Notes: generated from the letters alone by a model not told the origin. Positions 35,821 to 46,429 are shown, numbered from the stretch's first letter. The stretch: DNA of 64,000 bases from Pedobacter terrae (GCF_900100705.1 NZ_FNCH01000012.1:124001-188000), one strand, 5' to 3'. A program made the numbers and translations.

Positions 35821-38800
35821 ATGATGATGAAAAAACTACTTTTTAGTTTTATCGGTATTTTCATGCTGTCTGCTCAAATTTTTGCACAGCAAATTATTAC
35901 CGGTAAAGTCAGCGCTGCTGACGGACCCATTCCTGGCGTGTCCATACGGGTAAAAGGGGGTACCACCGTATCCCAAACCAACAACACCGGTAATTATTCC
36001 ATTAGAGCAGCCAAAACCGATGTTTTGGTATTCTCTTATATTGGATATAAGACTGTTGAGCGAGCTGTGGGTAATAATACAGCCGTTAATGTTACGCTTG
36101 TTGCCGACGCCAGTAACCTTAATGAAGTGGTGGTTACGGCTTACGGAATTGATCGTGATGCTAAATCGCTAGGTTACTCTACTCCAAAGGTTTCAGGAGC
36201 AGAAGTGGCAGAAACCCAGCGAAACGATTTTTTTGGCGGTCTACAGGGCCGGGTGCCAGGTTTATCGATCAACAGCACCAATGGAAATCCCGGAGCCTCC
36301 GCACAGATTGTATTGCGTGGCTTTGTATCCATTAGCGGAGATAATAATGCCCTAATTGTGGTTGATGGTGTGCCAATCAATAACAGCACACTTAATCAGA
36401 CCAGAGAGCTTGTATCGGGTGCAGCAAATAAGGATCAGGATTATTCTAACAGGGGGATGGATATAAACCCCAACGATATTGAAAGTTATGTAATCATGAA
36501 AGGTCCAGAGGCCACTGCTTTATACGGAAGCGCTGGTGCCAGTGGTGCCATTTTGATTACCACAAAAAAGGGTAAAGCAGGGCGTGGAACCATCAATTAC
36601 AATAATTCTTTTAGGATAGAGCAGCTGAATAAATTTCCGGAAATACAAACCAGGTATAATACAGGGATTTCTAATGGTGTTTATGATGGAGGTTCATCTA
36701 ACTTTTTCGGTCCTGCATTTTTACCTAATACACCGCTATACGATAACATCCACAATTTTTTCGAAACAGGTTTCACTCAAAAACACAATTTATCATTTGA
36801 AGGAGGAACCGATAAATTCTCTTACCGCTGGTCTAATGAATATACCGATTCAAAAGGAACGATTCCTACAACAAGTTACACCAGAATTTCCTCAAGGGTA
36901 ACCGCAGTTGGGACCATTTCACCGATTTTAAAACTCACCACTACCTTCAATTACATCAATTCCAACAATGATAAGGCTAATAAAGGTACTAACGGCTCTC
37001 TGTTACAATTGATGCGATTTAGTTCTGCCTATGATGTTCAGAACTATCAGGATGCCAACGGAAACCGGATTTTACACTTGGCGAGCATTTATTCAGAGTT
37101 TGATAACCCGCTTTGGGATGTGACTAAAAACGTAAATAATGATAAAGTTAACCGCTTAATTGCCAATACCAATATAGAGTTGACTCCTTTAAAATGGTTG
37201 CGTATTAATGGTATAATCGGGGCCGATATTGCAAATACCAAAGGACTGTCTGTATATCATGCCCAATCTTATCGCGGTTCCGGTTCTGCTGCTGCCCCAA
37301 CAGGCGGTACGGTAATGACTTACAGCCAATTGGCGAAAATATTTAATGGATCATTAACGGCTTCAGCCAAACATAAATTTGGCGATTTTAACAATACTTA
37401 TGTAATCGGTGCTACATTTAATGATTATAATTCTACCACAGATTCTCAGCGTGGAACGAATATGTACGATCCTAATTTTTACAGTATCAACAATACCCTG
37501 CCTTCCACACAGCGTGCACTAACGTATGTAAACCGTTACCGTACTGTGGGTGCTTTTGCGCAGGCCATTTTGGGATATAAAACCTTGCTTTACTTAACAT
37601 TATCGGGCAGGATGGATGGTGCTTCACGATTAATGCCGAACAATCCATATTTTGCTTATCCATCTGCTAGTTTGGCCTTTAATTTCACTGATCTTGCTAG
37701 TGTTAAAACCGCTTTGCCCTGGTTGGATAATGGTAAGCTAAGGGCTTCTTATGCTTTAACCGGGAAAGAACCCTGGAGAGAATACTCTACAGGTACAAAC
37801 TACGAAGCCAAAAGATTTACTGGTGGTGGTTATGCTTATTCAAACTACGGAGGTAACCCTAACTTAAAACCAGAGGTATCAGAAAATTTTGAAATTGGTA
37901 CGGAAATGCAATTTCTGAAAAACCGCATCGGGCTGGATTTTAACTATTACAATCTATTAAGTAAAGATCAGATCATTAATCCGCGTTTGAGTTATGGTAC
38001 GGGCTTCGTTTTAGAAATGATGAATGGTGGTACCGTACGCAACAGAGGTATTGAAGTGCAGTTAACAGGAACTCCGATCAGGGGAAAAGATTTTAACTGG
38101 AATACTACTTTGAATTTTACCCGAAACCGTGGGGTGGTATTATCACTGGCGAATGAACTTCCTGAGCTTTACGAATCTGATACATGGGTAGTTGGTGATA
38201 TTAGAAGTGCGGTACATCCCGGGTATAGTACAGGTGCAATTAGTGGTACCAGGTTTGCCCGTAACGATAGGGGCGATATTCTGATCAATCCATCTTCAGG
38301 TTTGCCATCAGTTACTGATACCCAGTTTTATCCGATTGGCGACAGAAATCCAAAATTTACTTTAGGTTTTGTAAACAGGTTTAGTTACAAAGGCTTTAAC
38401 CTCTCTTTCTTATGGGATTTCAGGTATGGCGGAGATGTAGTTAATGGTACTGAATATGAATCCTATAAAAAAGGAATTAGCTTGAAAACACTGGATAGGG
38501 AAGTACCCAGGATTATTACCGGTGTGCTGAACGATGGTTTGCAGAATACCGCAAACCCAACAGTTAATACCATTGCTGTAACACCATATTATGCTTCTAA
38601 CTATTACTCTTTAAACGTTGCACCAGAGATGTTCGTGGAGAAGAATATCAATACAATCCGTTTGAGGGATATTACTTTGGCTTACGATTTTCCGCCGTCA
38701 TTGGTTAAACGTATCGGATTTATCCAAAATTTTGGTGCTTTTTTCACCGTAACCGATTCGATTCTAATCACCAATTATTCTGGTGGCGATCCAGAAAGTA

Positions 38801-38904
38801 ACTCCAACTCGCCGGGCGTAGGGGGCATAGGTGGTTATGGTATCGATTATGGTAATGTGGGCAAACCAATCGGTTTTAACATCGGATTTAGAGTTAAATT
38901 ATAG
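35821..38904 (+). CDS. SusC/RagA-family TonB-linked outer-membrane transporter 2
   Basis: A 1027-residue transporter: signal peptide ending IFAQQ (about residue 22), regulatory-like domain (IITGKVSAADGPIPGVSIRVKGG), signature NEVVVTAYG at 101-109, plug (ALYGSAGASGAILITTKKGKAG) and barrel ending GFNIGFRVKL. The C-terminal region is Gly/Ser-rich (near SPGVGGIGGYG), a feature shared with transporter 3, so the two look like related paralogues. Three ATGs in tandem begin the gene; any may be used. The stop overlaps the possible GTG start of the SusD gene. Substrate unknown. Confidence 0.95.
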   Translation: MMMKKLLFSFIGIFMLSAQIFAQQIITGKVSAADGPIPGVSIRVKGGTTVSQTNNTGNYSIRAAKTDVLVFSYIGYKTVERAVGNNTAVNVTLVADASNLNEVVVTAYGIDRDAKSLGYSTPKVSGAEVAETQRNDFFGGLQGRVPGLSINSTNGNPGASAQIVLRGFVSISGDNNALIVVDGVPINNSTLNQTRELVSGAANKDQDYSNRGMDINPNDIESYVIMKGPEATALYGSAGASGAILITTKKGKAGRGTINYNNSFRIEQLNKFPEIQTRYNTGISNGVYDGGSSNFFGPAFLPNTPLYDNIHNFFETGFTQKHNLSFEGGTDKFSYRWSNEYTDSKGTIPTTSYTRISSRVTAVGTISPILKLTTTFNYINSNNDKANKGTNGSLLQLMRFSSAYDVQNYQDANGNRILHLASIYSEFDNPLWDVTKNVNNDKVNRLIANTNIELTPLKWLRINGIIGADIANTKGLSVYHAQSYRGSGSAAAPTGGTVMTYSQLAKIFNGSLTASAKHKFGDFNNTYVIGATFNDYNSTTDSQRGTNMYDPNFYSINNTLPSTQRALTYVNRYRTVGAFAQAILGYKTLLYLTLSGRMDGASRLMPNNPYFAYPSASLAFNFTDLASVKTALPWLDNGKLRASYALTGKEPWREYSTGTNYEAKRFTGGGYAYSNYGGNPNLKPEVSENFEIGTEMQFLKNRIGLDFNYYNLLSKDQIINPRLSYGTGFVLEMMNGGTVRNRGIEVQLTGTPIRGKDFNWNTTLNFTRNRGVVLSLANELPELYESDTWVVGDIRSAVHPGYSTGAISGTRFARNDRGDILINPSSGLPSVTDTQFYPIGDRNPKFTLGFVNRFSYKGFNLSFLWDFRYGGDVVNGTEYESYKKGISLKTLDREVPRIITGVLNDGLQNTANPTVNTIAVTPYYASNYYSLNVAPEMFVEKNINTIRLRDITLAYDFPPSLVKRIGFIQNFGAFFTVTDSILITNYSGGDPESNSNSPGVGGIGGYGIDYGNVGKPIGFNIGFRVKL

Positions 38905-38912
38905 TGAATAAC

Positions 38913-40523
38913 ATGAAAAAATTATATAAATTATATATTGCTGCAGCAATATTATTAATGGCAGGGGGTTGTAAAAAATACCTCGATATCAATACCAATC
39001 CTGCCGTGCCGCAAACCACTAAAGCAGAATTGCTACTTCCACCAATTTTATTCCAAATGACAAATGGAACGGCACAGGATTACCGTTTGCTTTGGAAGTT
39101 TACACAGAATATGATCGGTGCGTCAACAGATATTGCATCACTTTATCCCGAAAAGCACTCTTTTGTGGCCAATAGTGATAATGGAGGTGTGATCTGGAGG
39201 ATGACTTATGTAGATCTTGGCTTGAATCTCGAGAATTTGATTAATGATGCAGTGGCCAACCAAAAATATGAATACGCTGCAATTGGTTACGCCATTAAAG
39301 CTTGGGCATATCAACAAACTACCGATCTGCATGGGCCAATTATTTTGGATGAAGCCTTTACGCCAGGGATGTTAAAATTTCCTTACCACGATCAGCCTGA
39401 GGTGTATGCAAAAGTTCGTTTCTATTGCGAACAATCGTTAAAATATTCTTTGCTGAAAAGTCCGTTAAATTATGCTACACAATTGGCCAGTGTTACCGGT
39501 GATGGGATTTATAAAGGAGACATGGCCAAATGGCGCAAATTCGTTTATGCCATTTATGCATTGCAGTATAGTCATTTAATCAATAAACCTGAATTTAAAA
39601 CCATGTATGCCGATAGTGTGGTTAAATACACCAATTTATCATTTGCCAATGAGGCCGAATCTGCAACGGTTTACTTTTCAGCCGCCAGTCAGGATGATAC
39701 CAATCCTTTTGGTCCAACTTTGGGTTACATCAATACTGCCGGAACAACTTCTACCTACTATGGAAGAATTTCTACAACCATCCTAAATTATCTAGCCGGT
39801 GGAGTGAAGGGAACACCTACGGTCAATCCAACAAGTTCGCTCGATCCGCGTTTGAGCAGAATGTTGCCTGCAAGTACAGCTACCGCTACTCTGGGCAGAT
39901 ATATTGCCGGTATTCCAACGCAGGGCAGCAGTACATCTGGCCTTCCCATTGTTTTTGGATCAATCCCTGCAGGTGCTACTGTTTATAATGGAAAATATAT
40001 TTTTGCCGATGCGGCCAGGTATCCAATCATGACTTATTCGCAGTTGCGGTTTGCAAAGGCAGAAGCCTTATTTCTGCAGGGAAAAACTGCAGATGCCTAT
40101 ACTGCTTACAGAGAAGGTATTTCAGGGCATATGGTTTTTTGCAATACTTATGGACGTTCTTCCAAAACACCCGATCCATTAATTACCGATGCAGAAATCA
40201 ACACCTATTTAAGTTCTACGGAGGTAGCGCAAAGTGCAGCTACATTAAGCCTGGCCGACATTATGGGTCAAAAATACATTGCGCAATGGGGCTGGGCAGG
40301 TTTAGAGCAGTGGACCGATATTAGGAAATACCATTACGATGCCAATGTTTTCAGGCAGTTTTATCAGATTCCTACAGCCGATCTTTTACTGGGAGGTAAA
40401 TATGCCTATCGTTTTAGACCCCGTTATAACTCCGAGTATGTATGGAATGCTGAAGAACTCAGGAAGTGGGGTGGCTTAGAACCTGATTACATGACCAAAG
40501 AAACCTGGTTCAGCCAACCATAA
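38913..40523 (+). CDS. SusD/RagB-family lipoprotein 2
   Basis: A 536-residue lipoprotein with signal peptide and lipobox (LLMAGGC) followed by KKYLDINTNP, the common SusD N-terminus. It is of the SusD-like_2 type: LLPPILFQMTNG near the start, and RFAKAEALFLQGKTADAYTAYREGI and WTDIRKYHYD near the end. A GTG at 38904 overlapping the susC stop is possible, but the ATG at 38913 gives a cleaner signal peptide. It pairs with transporter 2. Confidence 0.92.
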   Translation: MKKLYKLYIAAAILLMAGGCKKYLDINTNPAVPQTTKAELLLPPILFQMTNGTAQDYRLLWKFTQNMIGASTDIASLYPEKHSFVANSDNGGVIWRMTYVDLGLNLENLINDAVANQKYEYAAIGYAIKAWAYQQTTDLHGPIILDEAFTPGMLKFPYHDQPEVYAKVRFYCEQSLKYSLLKSPLNYATQLASVTGDGIYKGDMAKWRKFVYAIYALQYSHLINKPEFKTMYADSVVKYTNLSFANEAESATVYFSAASQDDTNPFGPTLGYINTAGTTSTYYGRISTTILNYLAGGVKGTPTVNPTSSLDPRLSRMLPASTATATLGRYIAGIPTQGSSTSGLPIVFGSIPAGATVYNGKYIFADAARYPIMTYSQLRFAKAEALFLQGKTADAYTAYREGISGHMVFCNTYGRSSKTPDPLITDAEINTYLSSTEVAQSAATLSLADIMGQKYIAQWGWAGLEQWTDIRKYHYDANVFRQFYQIPTADLLLGGKYAYRFRPRYNSEYVWNAEELRKWGGLEPDYMTKETWFSQP

Positions 40524-40547
40524 TTATTAATTTAGAAAGACATCAAG

Positions 40548-41345
40548 ATGAAAATATTTTCTTACTTATTTGCAGGCCTGTTTATTACTGTAGCTTTAGC
40601 AGGTTGTACCAAAAATGTACTTGATTATGGTGAAACCGAAAAGTTGACCAGTGATCAGGCTTTGTTAAAGGTAAATTATGCCTCTTATTATTATAATAAT
40701 AGAGCGATAGCTATTAAAATTAACGATAAAAGGGTAAGTAGTGTAATTACAGCACGCACACCTTTTCCTGGCGGCGGTTACAATACAGGGGGTAGTTCTA
40801 CCGCCGATTTTCTGGCTGTAACTCCCGGGGATTTAAAATTATCTATCATCCTTCCTAAAAAGAAAGATGATGGTACAGACTCGCTGGTATTGTATAGTAC
40901 AACTTTTCAGATCCAGGCTGGTAAAAATTATGTTGCCCACATTACAGATACTGCAGCCTTCACTAAAAATGTATTAACCGAAGAAAGTTTTATTAGGCCT
41001 GATACAGCATATTGTAAATACCGTTTTATTAACCTGATGCCTAATGTCCCTTCTGTAGATTTGTATTATGGAACCAGTGCTGCTGATAATACAAAAGACT
41101 CGCTGATTGCTGGCAATGTAAATTATTTAAGCATCAGCAATGAGATTAAATTAAGATCGGCACAATCAAAAACCTGGAAAATCAGGCCCGCCGGGGCGGC
41201 TATAACCACAGCAACGGTTTTAGCCAATTACACCAGCGCAAGCACATTTTTAAATCAAAGGGTATACACCATTTTTGCCAGTGGTTATAGTGGTATTGCT
41301 ACTGCGCCACGGAGACCATACGTATCCTTTTTCCTGATAAGATAA
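40548..41345 (+). CDS. DUF4397-domain lipoprotein
   Basis: A 265-residue predicted surface lipoprotein with lipobox LAGC at about residue 19, then a beta-rich body. The segment CKYRFINLMPNVPSVDLYYGTSAADNTKDSLI fits DUF4397, a domain found in secreted proteins of Bacteroidota. It is 24 bp after susD2 and followed by a terminator, so it is the third gene of that operon. It could be an accessory binding protein of the transporter complex; no catalytic motif is visible. Confidence 0.8.
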   Translation: MKIFSYLFAGLFITVALAGCTKNVLDYGETEKLTSDQALLKVNYASYYYNNRAIAIKINDKRVSSVITARTPFPGGGYNTGGSSTADFLAVTPGDLKLSIILPKKKDDGTDSLVLYSTTFQIQAGKNYVAHITDTAAFTKNVLTEESFIRPDTAYCKYRFINLMPNVPSVDLYYGTSAADNTKDSLIAGNVNYLSISNEIKLRSAQSKTWKIRPAGAAITTATVLANYTSASTFLNQRVYTIFASGYSGIATAPRRPYVSFFLIR

Positions 41346-41353
41346 TTTTTAGG

Positions 41354-41385
41354 AAGGCTATCTCAAAATGGAGATGGCCTTTTTT
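41354..41385 (+). terminator. Rho-independent terminator after the susCD2-DUF4397 operon
   Basis: An 11-bp stem aaggctatctc / gagatggcctt (one G-U pair) with a 6-base loop is followed by T, 8 bp past the stop codon. Confidence 0.88.
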
Positions 41386-41599
41386 GCTCTGGGAAGTTAA
41401 AAGTGCACTGATCGACAGTTTATCCTGAGTCATTTTGTTTGAATATGTTCACATATCCGGGTAATGGCCAAGCTTTTCTGTAAAAAGGCTGAGATGCTTT
41501 CTTTTACCAGGAAATTATTAGTGATATTTAGAGTAATGCAGCATTAACTGCGATTTTTCATATTTATTCAACCGTTTCTAATTTTTAATTAATCATTTT

Positions 41600-44500
41600 A
41601 TGAAAAAAAAGCTACTATTCTTGTTTCTGGGAGTGTGTTTTTTTGCGGGGCAGGTATTTGCCCAACAAATAACCATTTCTGGTAAGGTAACATCAGCAGA
41701 TGATGGTACACCCTTGCCTGGTGTTTCCGTAAAAGTTAAAGGGTCAGCCGCAGGGATCAGTACCGACACCGACGGTCGCTATACCATTAAAGCCACCAGC
41801 GATCAGATTTTGGTTTTTAGCTACATCGGTTCCATAACCGAAGAGCGGCCAATTGGAGATAACAAGGTTATTAATGTTCAATTGAAACAGGACGCAAAAA
41901 CACTAAATGAGGTAGCCGTAACCGCATTTGGGGTTAAGCAGGAGGTAAGAAGTTTAGGTTTCTCTACACAAAATGTTAAAGCGAAAGAAATTGTCGATTC
42001 GCAACAGCCCAATCTGGTAAATGCCATGCAGGGAAAGGTGGCGGGCGTACAGATCACCAATTCGAGTGGTGCACCGGGTTCTTCCGCCAATATTATGATC
42101 AGGGGAGGAAGCTCACTAAGTGGAAACAATCAACCCTTATTTGTGGTTGATGGCATCCCTGTTGATAATACCACGCCGGTAAGTCAGGCTGGGCTAGCCG
42201 CTAGTACTGCCCCGGCATCTAACCGCGCCATTGATATTAATCCTGAAGATATTGAGTCATTAACCGTGCTAAAAGGGCCTGCTGCAGCAGCTCTTTATGG
42301 AATCAGGGCTGCTTCGGGTGCCATCGTTATTACCACTAAAAAAGGCTCAGGCGGTGCGGCAAAGGTTACTTATCAGAATACTTTTTCTTTAGATAATGTA
42401 AATCGGTTACCAGAGCTGCAGGGTAAATATAAACAGGGAGAGGCTGGTAATTTTAGTGCAACTGCGCCAAACTCCTGGGGGCCAGAATTTGCAGCCAATG
42501 AAACCGTTTATGATAACCTGAACAATTTCTTCAAAACGGCTTTTGCCCAAAGCCATGACCTGTCGGTAAGTGGAAGCTCCGAGAGAAGCACTTTTTACAC
42601 TTCTGCTTCACTTCTAGATCAGGGCTCTATTGTAGACAATGCTGATTTCAGAAGAAAATCATTTAGGGTAAATGCCGATACCAAAATTGGCGAAAAGCTT
42701 ACCGTTGGTGGTTCGGCTAATTATGTGCGCACCGATCGTACTTCAGTGCCACAAGGAAGTGCGAACGGCACCATGGGGGCATTGTATTGGCCACGTAATG
42801 ATGATATGACCAATTACCTCAACCCAAATGGTTCACAAAGGGTTTTTCCTAGCGGGAACGACAATCCCTATTGGACTATCCAGAACAAACCCATTACCAG
42901 TGGGATCAACCGGTTTATAGGTATAGCCAATATTAATTACAACCCCTTTAGCTTTCTAAATTTAACCTATCGCCTCGGTACTGATTTGTATACTGAAAAT
43001 TTTAAGGCGGTACGCATGCCTGGTACTTTAGAAACCGATGCACTTAAGGGGGCAGTTGCGCAAAATACCAATACCAATCAGATTACCACATCCACTTTTA
43101 TTGCTACAGCAAAGAAAACTTTTTGGGATGATTACAATTTTAGCCTGGCTATCGGTAACAATATCGAAAATACAAGGATACAAACCTTAACGGCTAACGC
43201 CATCAATTTTATTGATCCCACTTTTCCAAGTATAAACAACACCGTAGCTACCGATCGGTCCGTTTCTGAAAATTTAAACCGCAGAAGAATTGTAGGTGTA
43301 TTTGGTGATTTTAATTTCGATTGGAAAAATATGATCTATGTGAACCTCAGGGCGCGCAACGATTGGACTTCTACTATCCCAGTGGGTGATAATGCTTTCT
43401 TTTATCCTGCCATTAGTACCTCTGTTGTACTAACAGATTTATTAAAGGAACTTAAGCTAAAATCTGACGATCAGATTTTTTCTTATGGAAAAATAAGGGC
43501 GGCTTATTCCAATGTAGGTAAAGATGCACCACCCCATGTAATCACTACTTCGCTTGCTGCGGTTACCAATACTTTTACCATCAACCCACGTGGTTTTATT
43601 ACCAATGCCAATAACCCATTTGGTAACCCGACATTGGTGCCTGAATTTACCCGTGCGTTTGAGGTAGGTGCAGATTTGAGGTTTATTAAAAACCGATTTG
43701 GAATCGATTTTACTTATTATAGAAGTAAATCAGATAATCAGATTTTGGCAACCAGGGTTCCGCCATCGGCAGGAGCTTTTATTACCTATCTCAATGGTGG
43801 CGCTATTCAGAATAAAGGAATTGAATTCGTGCTGAATGCACAGGCCATCGTAAAAAAAGATTTCAGATGGACAATAGATATCAACTTTGCTCATAACAAA
43901 TCCATAGTAAAAGCACTTCCAGGTGCTTTAGACCGGGTAGAGCTTTCTGATGCATGGGTAGCTGCCAATGCTGCCCAGGGTGCAGCCTTCCTTAACGGAA
44001 GCTTATTCGGTATTAATGGTAATGTTTGGAAACGTAATGCTCAAGGACAATTGCTGCTGAGCAATACCGGTTATCCACAGGTACAAACGGCCTTAGCAAA
44101 TATCGGAGATCGTAATCCTGATTTTACATCAGGGATCACCAATACCTTTAACTATAAAAACTTTGCGCTATCATTTATGGTCGACGTGCGCGTAGGTGGA
44201 GATGTATTTAATGCGACTGAAAATTCATTGGTACGTTCTGGTCTGAGTACAAAAACATTAGATCGGGGCTCGAAAGTTTTTGATGGCATTATAGAATCCA
44301 CAGGATTACCAAATACCTTATCAGTACCATTAAGTCAGAATTATTACCAGACCATTTATGCCAATCAAGGATATGATTTTGTGGAAGATGGAAGCTGGTA
44401 CAGACTGAGGTATGCCACATTAACTTACAACATGCCGAATAGCTTTTTGGCTAAAACGAAGTTAAAAGGCCTGGCATTTACGGTAACAGGTAGAAACCTG

Positions 44501-44644
44501 ATCTTGATTACCAAATATTCAGGGGTAGATCCTGAAGTTTCGGGGAGTGGTGCAGGTGTGGGTGGATCGGGCTCTTTTGGGTTCGATAACCTGGGTATTC
44601 CGGCTACACGTGGAGTAGATATGGGTTTAAGATTAACTTTTTAA
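41600..44644 (+). CDS. SusC/RagA-family TonB-linked outer-membrane transporter 3
   Basis: A 1014-residue transporter with signal peptide ending VFAQQ, regulatory-like domain (TISGKVTSADDGTPLPGVSVKVKGS), signature NEVAVTAFG at 103-111, plug (ALYGIRAASGAIVITTKKGSGG) and barrel ending GVDMGLRLTF. Its length, plug sequence and Gly-rich C-terminal loop (GSGAGVGGSGSFG) resemble transporter 2, suggesting an old duplication of the susCD unit. susD3 follows after 11 bp. It has its own upstream region after a terminator, so it is separately controlled. Confidence 0.95.
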   Translation: MKKKLLFLFLGVCFFAGQVFAQQITISGKVTSADDGTPLPGVSVKVKGSAAGISTDTDGRYTIKATSDQILVFSYIGSITEERPIGDNKVINVQLKQDAKTLNEVAVTAFGVKQEVRSLGFSTQNVKAKEIVDSQQPNLVNAMQGKVAGVQITNSSGAPGSSANIMIRGGSSLSGNNQPLFVVDGIPVDNTTPVSQAGLAASTAPASNRAIDINPEDIESLTVLKGPAAAALYGIRAASGAIVITTKKGSGGAAKVTYQNTFSLDNVNRLPELQGKYKQGEAGNFSATAPNSWGPEFAANETVYDNLNNFFKTAFAQSHDLSVSGSSERSTFYTSASLLDQGSIVDNADFRRKSFRVNADTKIGEKLTVGGSANYVRTDRTSVPQGSANGTMGALYWPRNDDMTNYLNPNGSQRVFPSGNDNPYWTIQNKPITSGINRFIGIANINYNPFSFLNLTYRLGTDLYTENFKAVRMPGTLETDALKGAVAQNTNTNQITTSTFIATAKKTFWDDYNFSLAIGNNIENTRIQTLTANAINFIDPTFPSINNTVATDRSVSENLNRRRIVGVFGDFNFDWKNMIYVNLRARNDWTSTIPVGDNAFFYPAISTSVVLTDLLKELKLKSDDQIFSYGKIRAAYSNVGKDAPPHVITTSLAAVTNTFTINPRGFITNANNPFGNPTLVPEFTRAFEVGADLRFIKNRFGIDFTYYRSKSDNQILATRVPPSAGAFITYLNGGAIQNKGIEFVLNAQAIVKKDFRWTIDINFAHNKSIVKALPGALDRVELSDAWVAANAAQGAAFLNGSLFGINGNVWKRNAQGQLLLSNTGYPQVQTALANIGDRNPDFTSGITNTFNYKNFALSFMVDVRVGGDVFNATENSLVRSGLSTKTLDRGSKVFDGIIESTGLPNTLSVPLSQNYYQTIYANQGYDFVEDGSWYRLRYATLTYNMPNSFLAKTKLKGLAFTVTGRNLILITKYSGVDPEVSGSGAGVGGSGSFGFDNLGIPATRGVDMGLRLTF

Positions 44645-44655
44645 TTGCGTTTGTC

Positions 44656-46251
44656 ATGAAAAATAAAATAATTATAGCATCATTAATCAGTGGGATGTTT
44701 CTAAGTACATCGTGTAAGAAGTATCTCGATGTAAATAAAGATCCAAATAACCCAACCAAAATTTCAGCAGCAAGCCGTTTGGTTGGTGCCATTACCACAT
44801 CAAATGGAGCTGCATTATGGAGGGGCATCAGAGAGGTCTCGGGGCTTGTACAGTACGGAACCACTAAATTGCTTACAGGTACTAACCGTAATGCAGAACA
44901 ATGGCGTTTTACAGCCAGCTATTTTCTTTGGCAAAATGCCTATGTATACACCATGCCCAATTGTGTTGATGTGATTAATCTTGGTGAAGAAGAGGGGAGC
45001 CCTTATTTTGTAGGTGCCGGAAAAACATTGCTGGCCATGAATTTTGGCTTGCTTACCGATCAATATGGATCAATTGTGGTTGATGATTATTACAATGGTA
45101 AAACCCAGCTTAACCTGTTGCCCAAAATGCAGACACAACAGGAAGTTTACCAACGTATAGATAAATTACTGGATGAGGCTATTGTTGCTTTTAGCAGTAC
45201 AACCAACGCTACCGGACTTAATGCCAATGGTGGCGATATTATGTTCCAGGGCGATGTATCTAAATGGAAAAGGTTTGCATGGGCATTAAAAGCCAGGTAT
45301 CTGAATCATTTGTCTAAAAAGGGTGCATTGTATAATTCTGCAAAAATTATCGAAGCCTGTAACAATGCCTTTAATGCAGACGGAATGGATGCGCAGTTTC
45401 CTTATCTATCGGGCGGTATCCAGACTGATGAAAATCCTTGGTATAGCTGGGGCGGTTTCGTACTGACTACAACCGATCCGAATAATTCACTTTACGATCC
45501 ACGTTATTTTGCCTGGAGCCAGTTCTTTGTTAACATGTTATCCTCATTCCCGGTTACCAACACCACTTTTCAGGACCCGAGGATAAGTCGGATTATGCAG
45601 CCTGCAGCTTCAGACGGGCAGTACCGGGGCTTAAGGGCCGGGGCTGGTTTAGCGGGTGGTCAGGGTTTGTTACCTAACGGACAGCCAGGTGATGCTACTA
45701 AAACGGACGGAAATGATTATGGCCGGTTTAGTAATAGTGGATTTTACACCAAACAAACCTCGCCTATCCCTTTTATCACTTACTCTGAAGTGAAATTGAT
45801 TGAAGCCGAAGCCAGACTACGTGCCAATGATGTTGCAGGCGCACTCGCTGCTTACGAAGAAGGCATTAAAGCTAACATGCGTAAATTGGGCGTTACCACT
45901 GCCGAAATTAATACTTATTGGACAGCACAGTTGGCTGATGGACTTGTGGCACACTTTGGAAATCTTACCCAGGGGTTAAGCCACATAATGCGGCAAAAAT
46001 ATATTACATTATGCTTAAATCCTGAAACCTGGGTTGATATGCGCAGATCTGATTTTAGTCAGGCAATTTATGGCCCGTCTTTAGTACGTCCTGTAAACCT
46101 AAATACGGTTGTTTTCGATGCCAACAATGCCAGTCAATGGATAAGGGGAATGGTTTATGAAAGCAATGAGCAAACCCGAAATCCTCAGGCAGTTGGCGAT
46201 AATTCGGAAAAATACCGTTTGTTAACCCCACTTTGGTGGGACACCAACTAA
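44656..46251 (+). CDS. SusD/RagB-family lipoprotein 3
   Basis: A 531-residue lipoprotein with lipobox STSC followed by KKYLDVNKDPNNPTK. It is SusD-like_2 type: GREVSG-like N-terminal region, KWKRFAWALKARYLNHLSKKG, and YSEVKLIEAEARLRANDVAGALAAYEEGI near the C-terminal third. It is the partner of transporter 3 and close in design to SusD2. It converges on the beta-barrel gene, with a dispersed palindrome in the gap. Confidence 0.92.
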   Translation: MKNKIIIASLISGMFLSTSCKKYLDVNKDPNNPTKISAASRLVGAITTSNGAALWRGIREVSGLVQYGTTKLLTGTNRNAEQWRFTASYFLWQNAYVYTMPNCVDVINLGEEEGSPYFVGAGKTLLAMNFGLLTDQYGSIVVDDYYNGKTQLNLLPKMQTQQEVYQRIDKLLDEAIVAFSSTTNATGLNANGGDIMFQGDVSKWKRFAWALKARYLNHLSKKGALYNSAKIIEACNNAFNADGMDAQFPYLSGGIQTDENPWYSWGGFVLTTTDPNNSLYDPRYFAWSQFFVNMLSSFPVTNTTFQDPRISRIMQPAASDGQYRGLRAGAGLAGGQGLLPNGQPGDATKTDGNDYGRFSNSGFYTKQTSPIPFITYSEVKLIEAEARLRANDVAGALAAYEEGIKANMRKLGVTTAEINTYWTAQLADGLVAHFGNLTQGLSHIMRQKYITLCLNPETWVDMRRSDFSQAIYGPSLVRPVNLNTVVFDANNASQWIRGMVYESNEQTRNPQAVGDNSEKYRLLTPLWWDTN

Positions 46252-46330
46252 ATTTCGATATAGAAAGGTCTTTAATCAGAAATAAGTTAGAAAGCCTGAT
46301 CAATTAAGAGGCTGTATCATAAGTAAAATT

Positions 46331-46398
46331 GTCATCCCGAGCTTGTCGAAGCGCCATGTTTTAAATTCTTAAAGGCATTTCGACAGGCTCAACGTGAC
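46331..46398. repeat. Dispersed intergenic palindrome, copy 2
   Basis: The arms gtcatcccgagcttgtcgaa and ttcgacaggctcaacgtgac pair at 15 of 20 positions. The right arm is identical to that of the copy at 5809-5875. It lies between convergent susD3 and the beta-barrel gene. Confidence 0.88.
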
Positions 46399-46429
46399 AA
46401 ATTAGAAAATTACAATACAGCCTATTATC

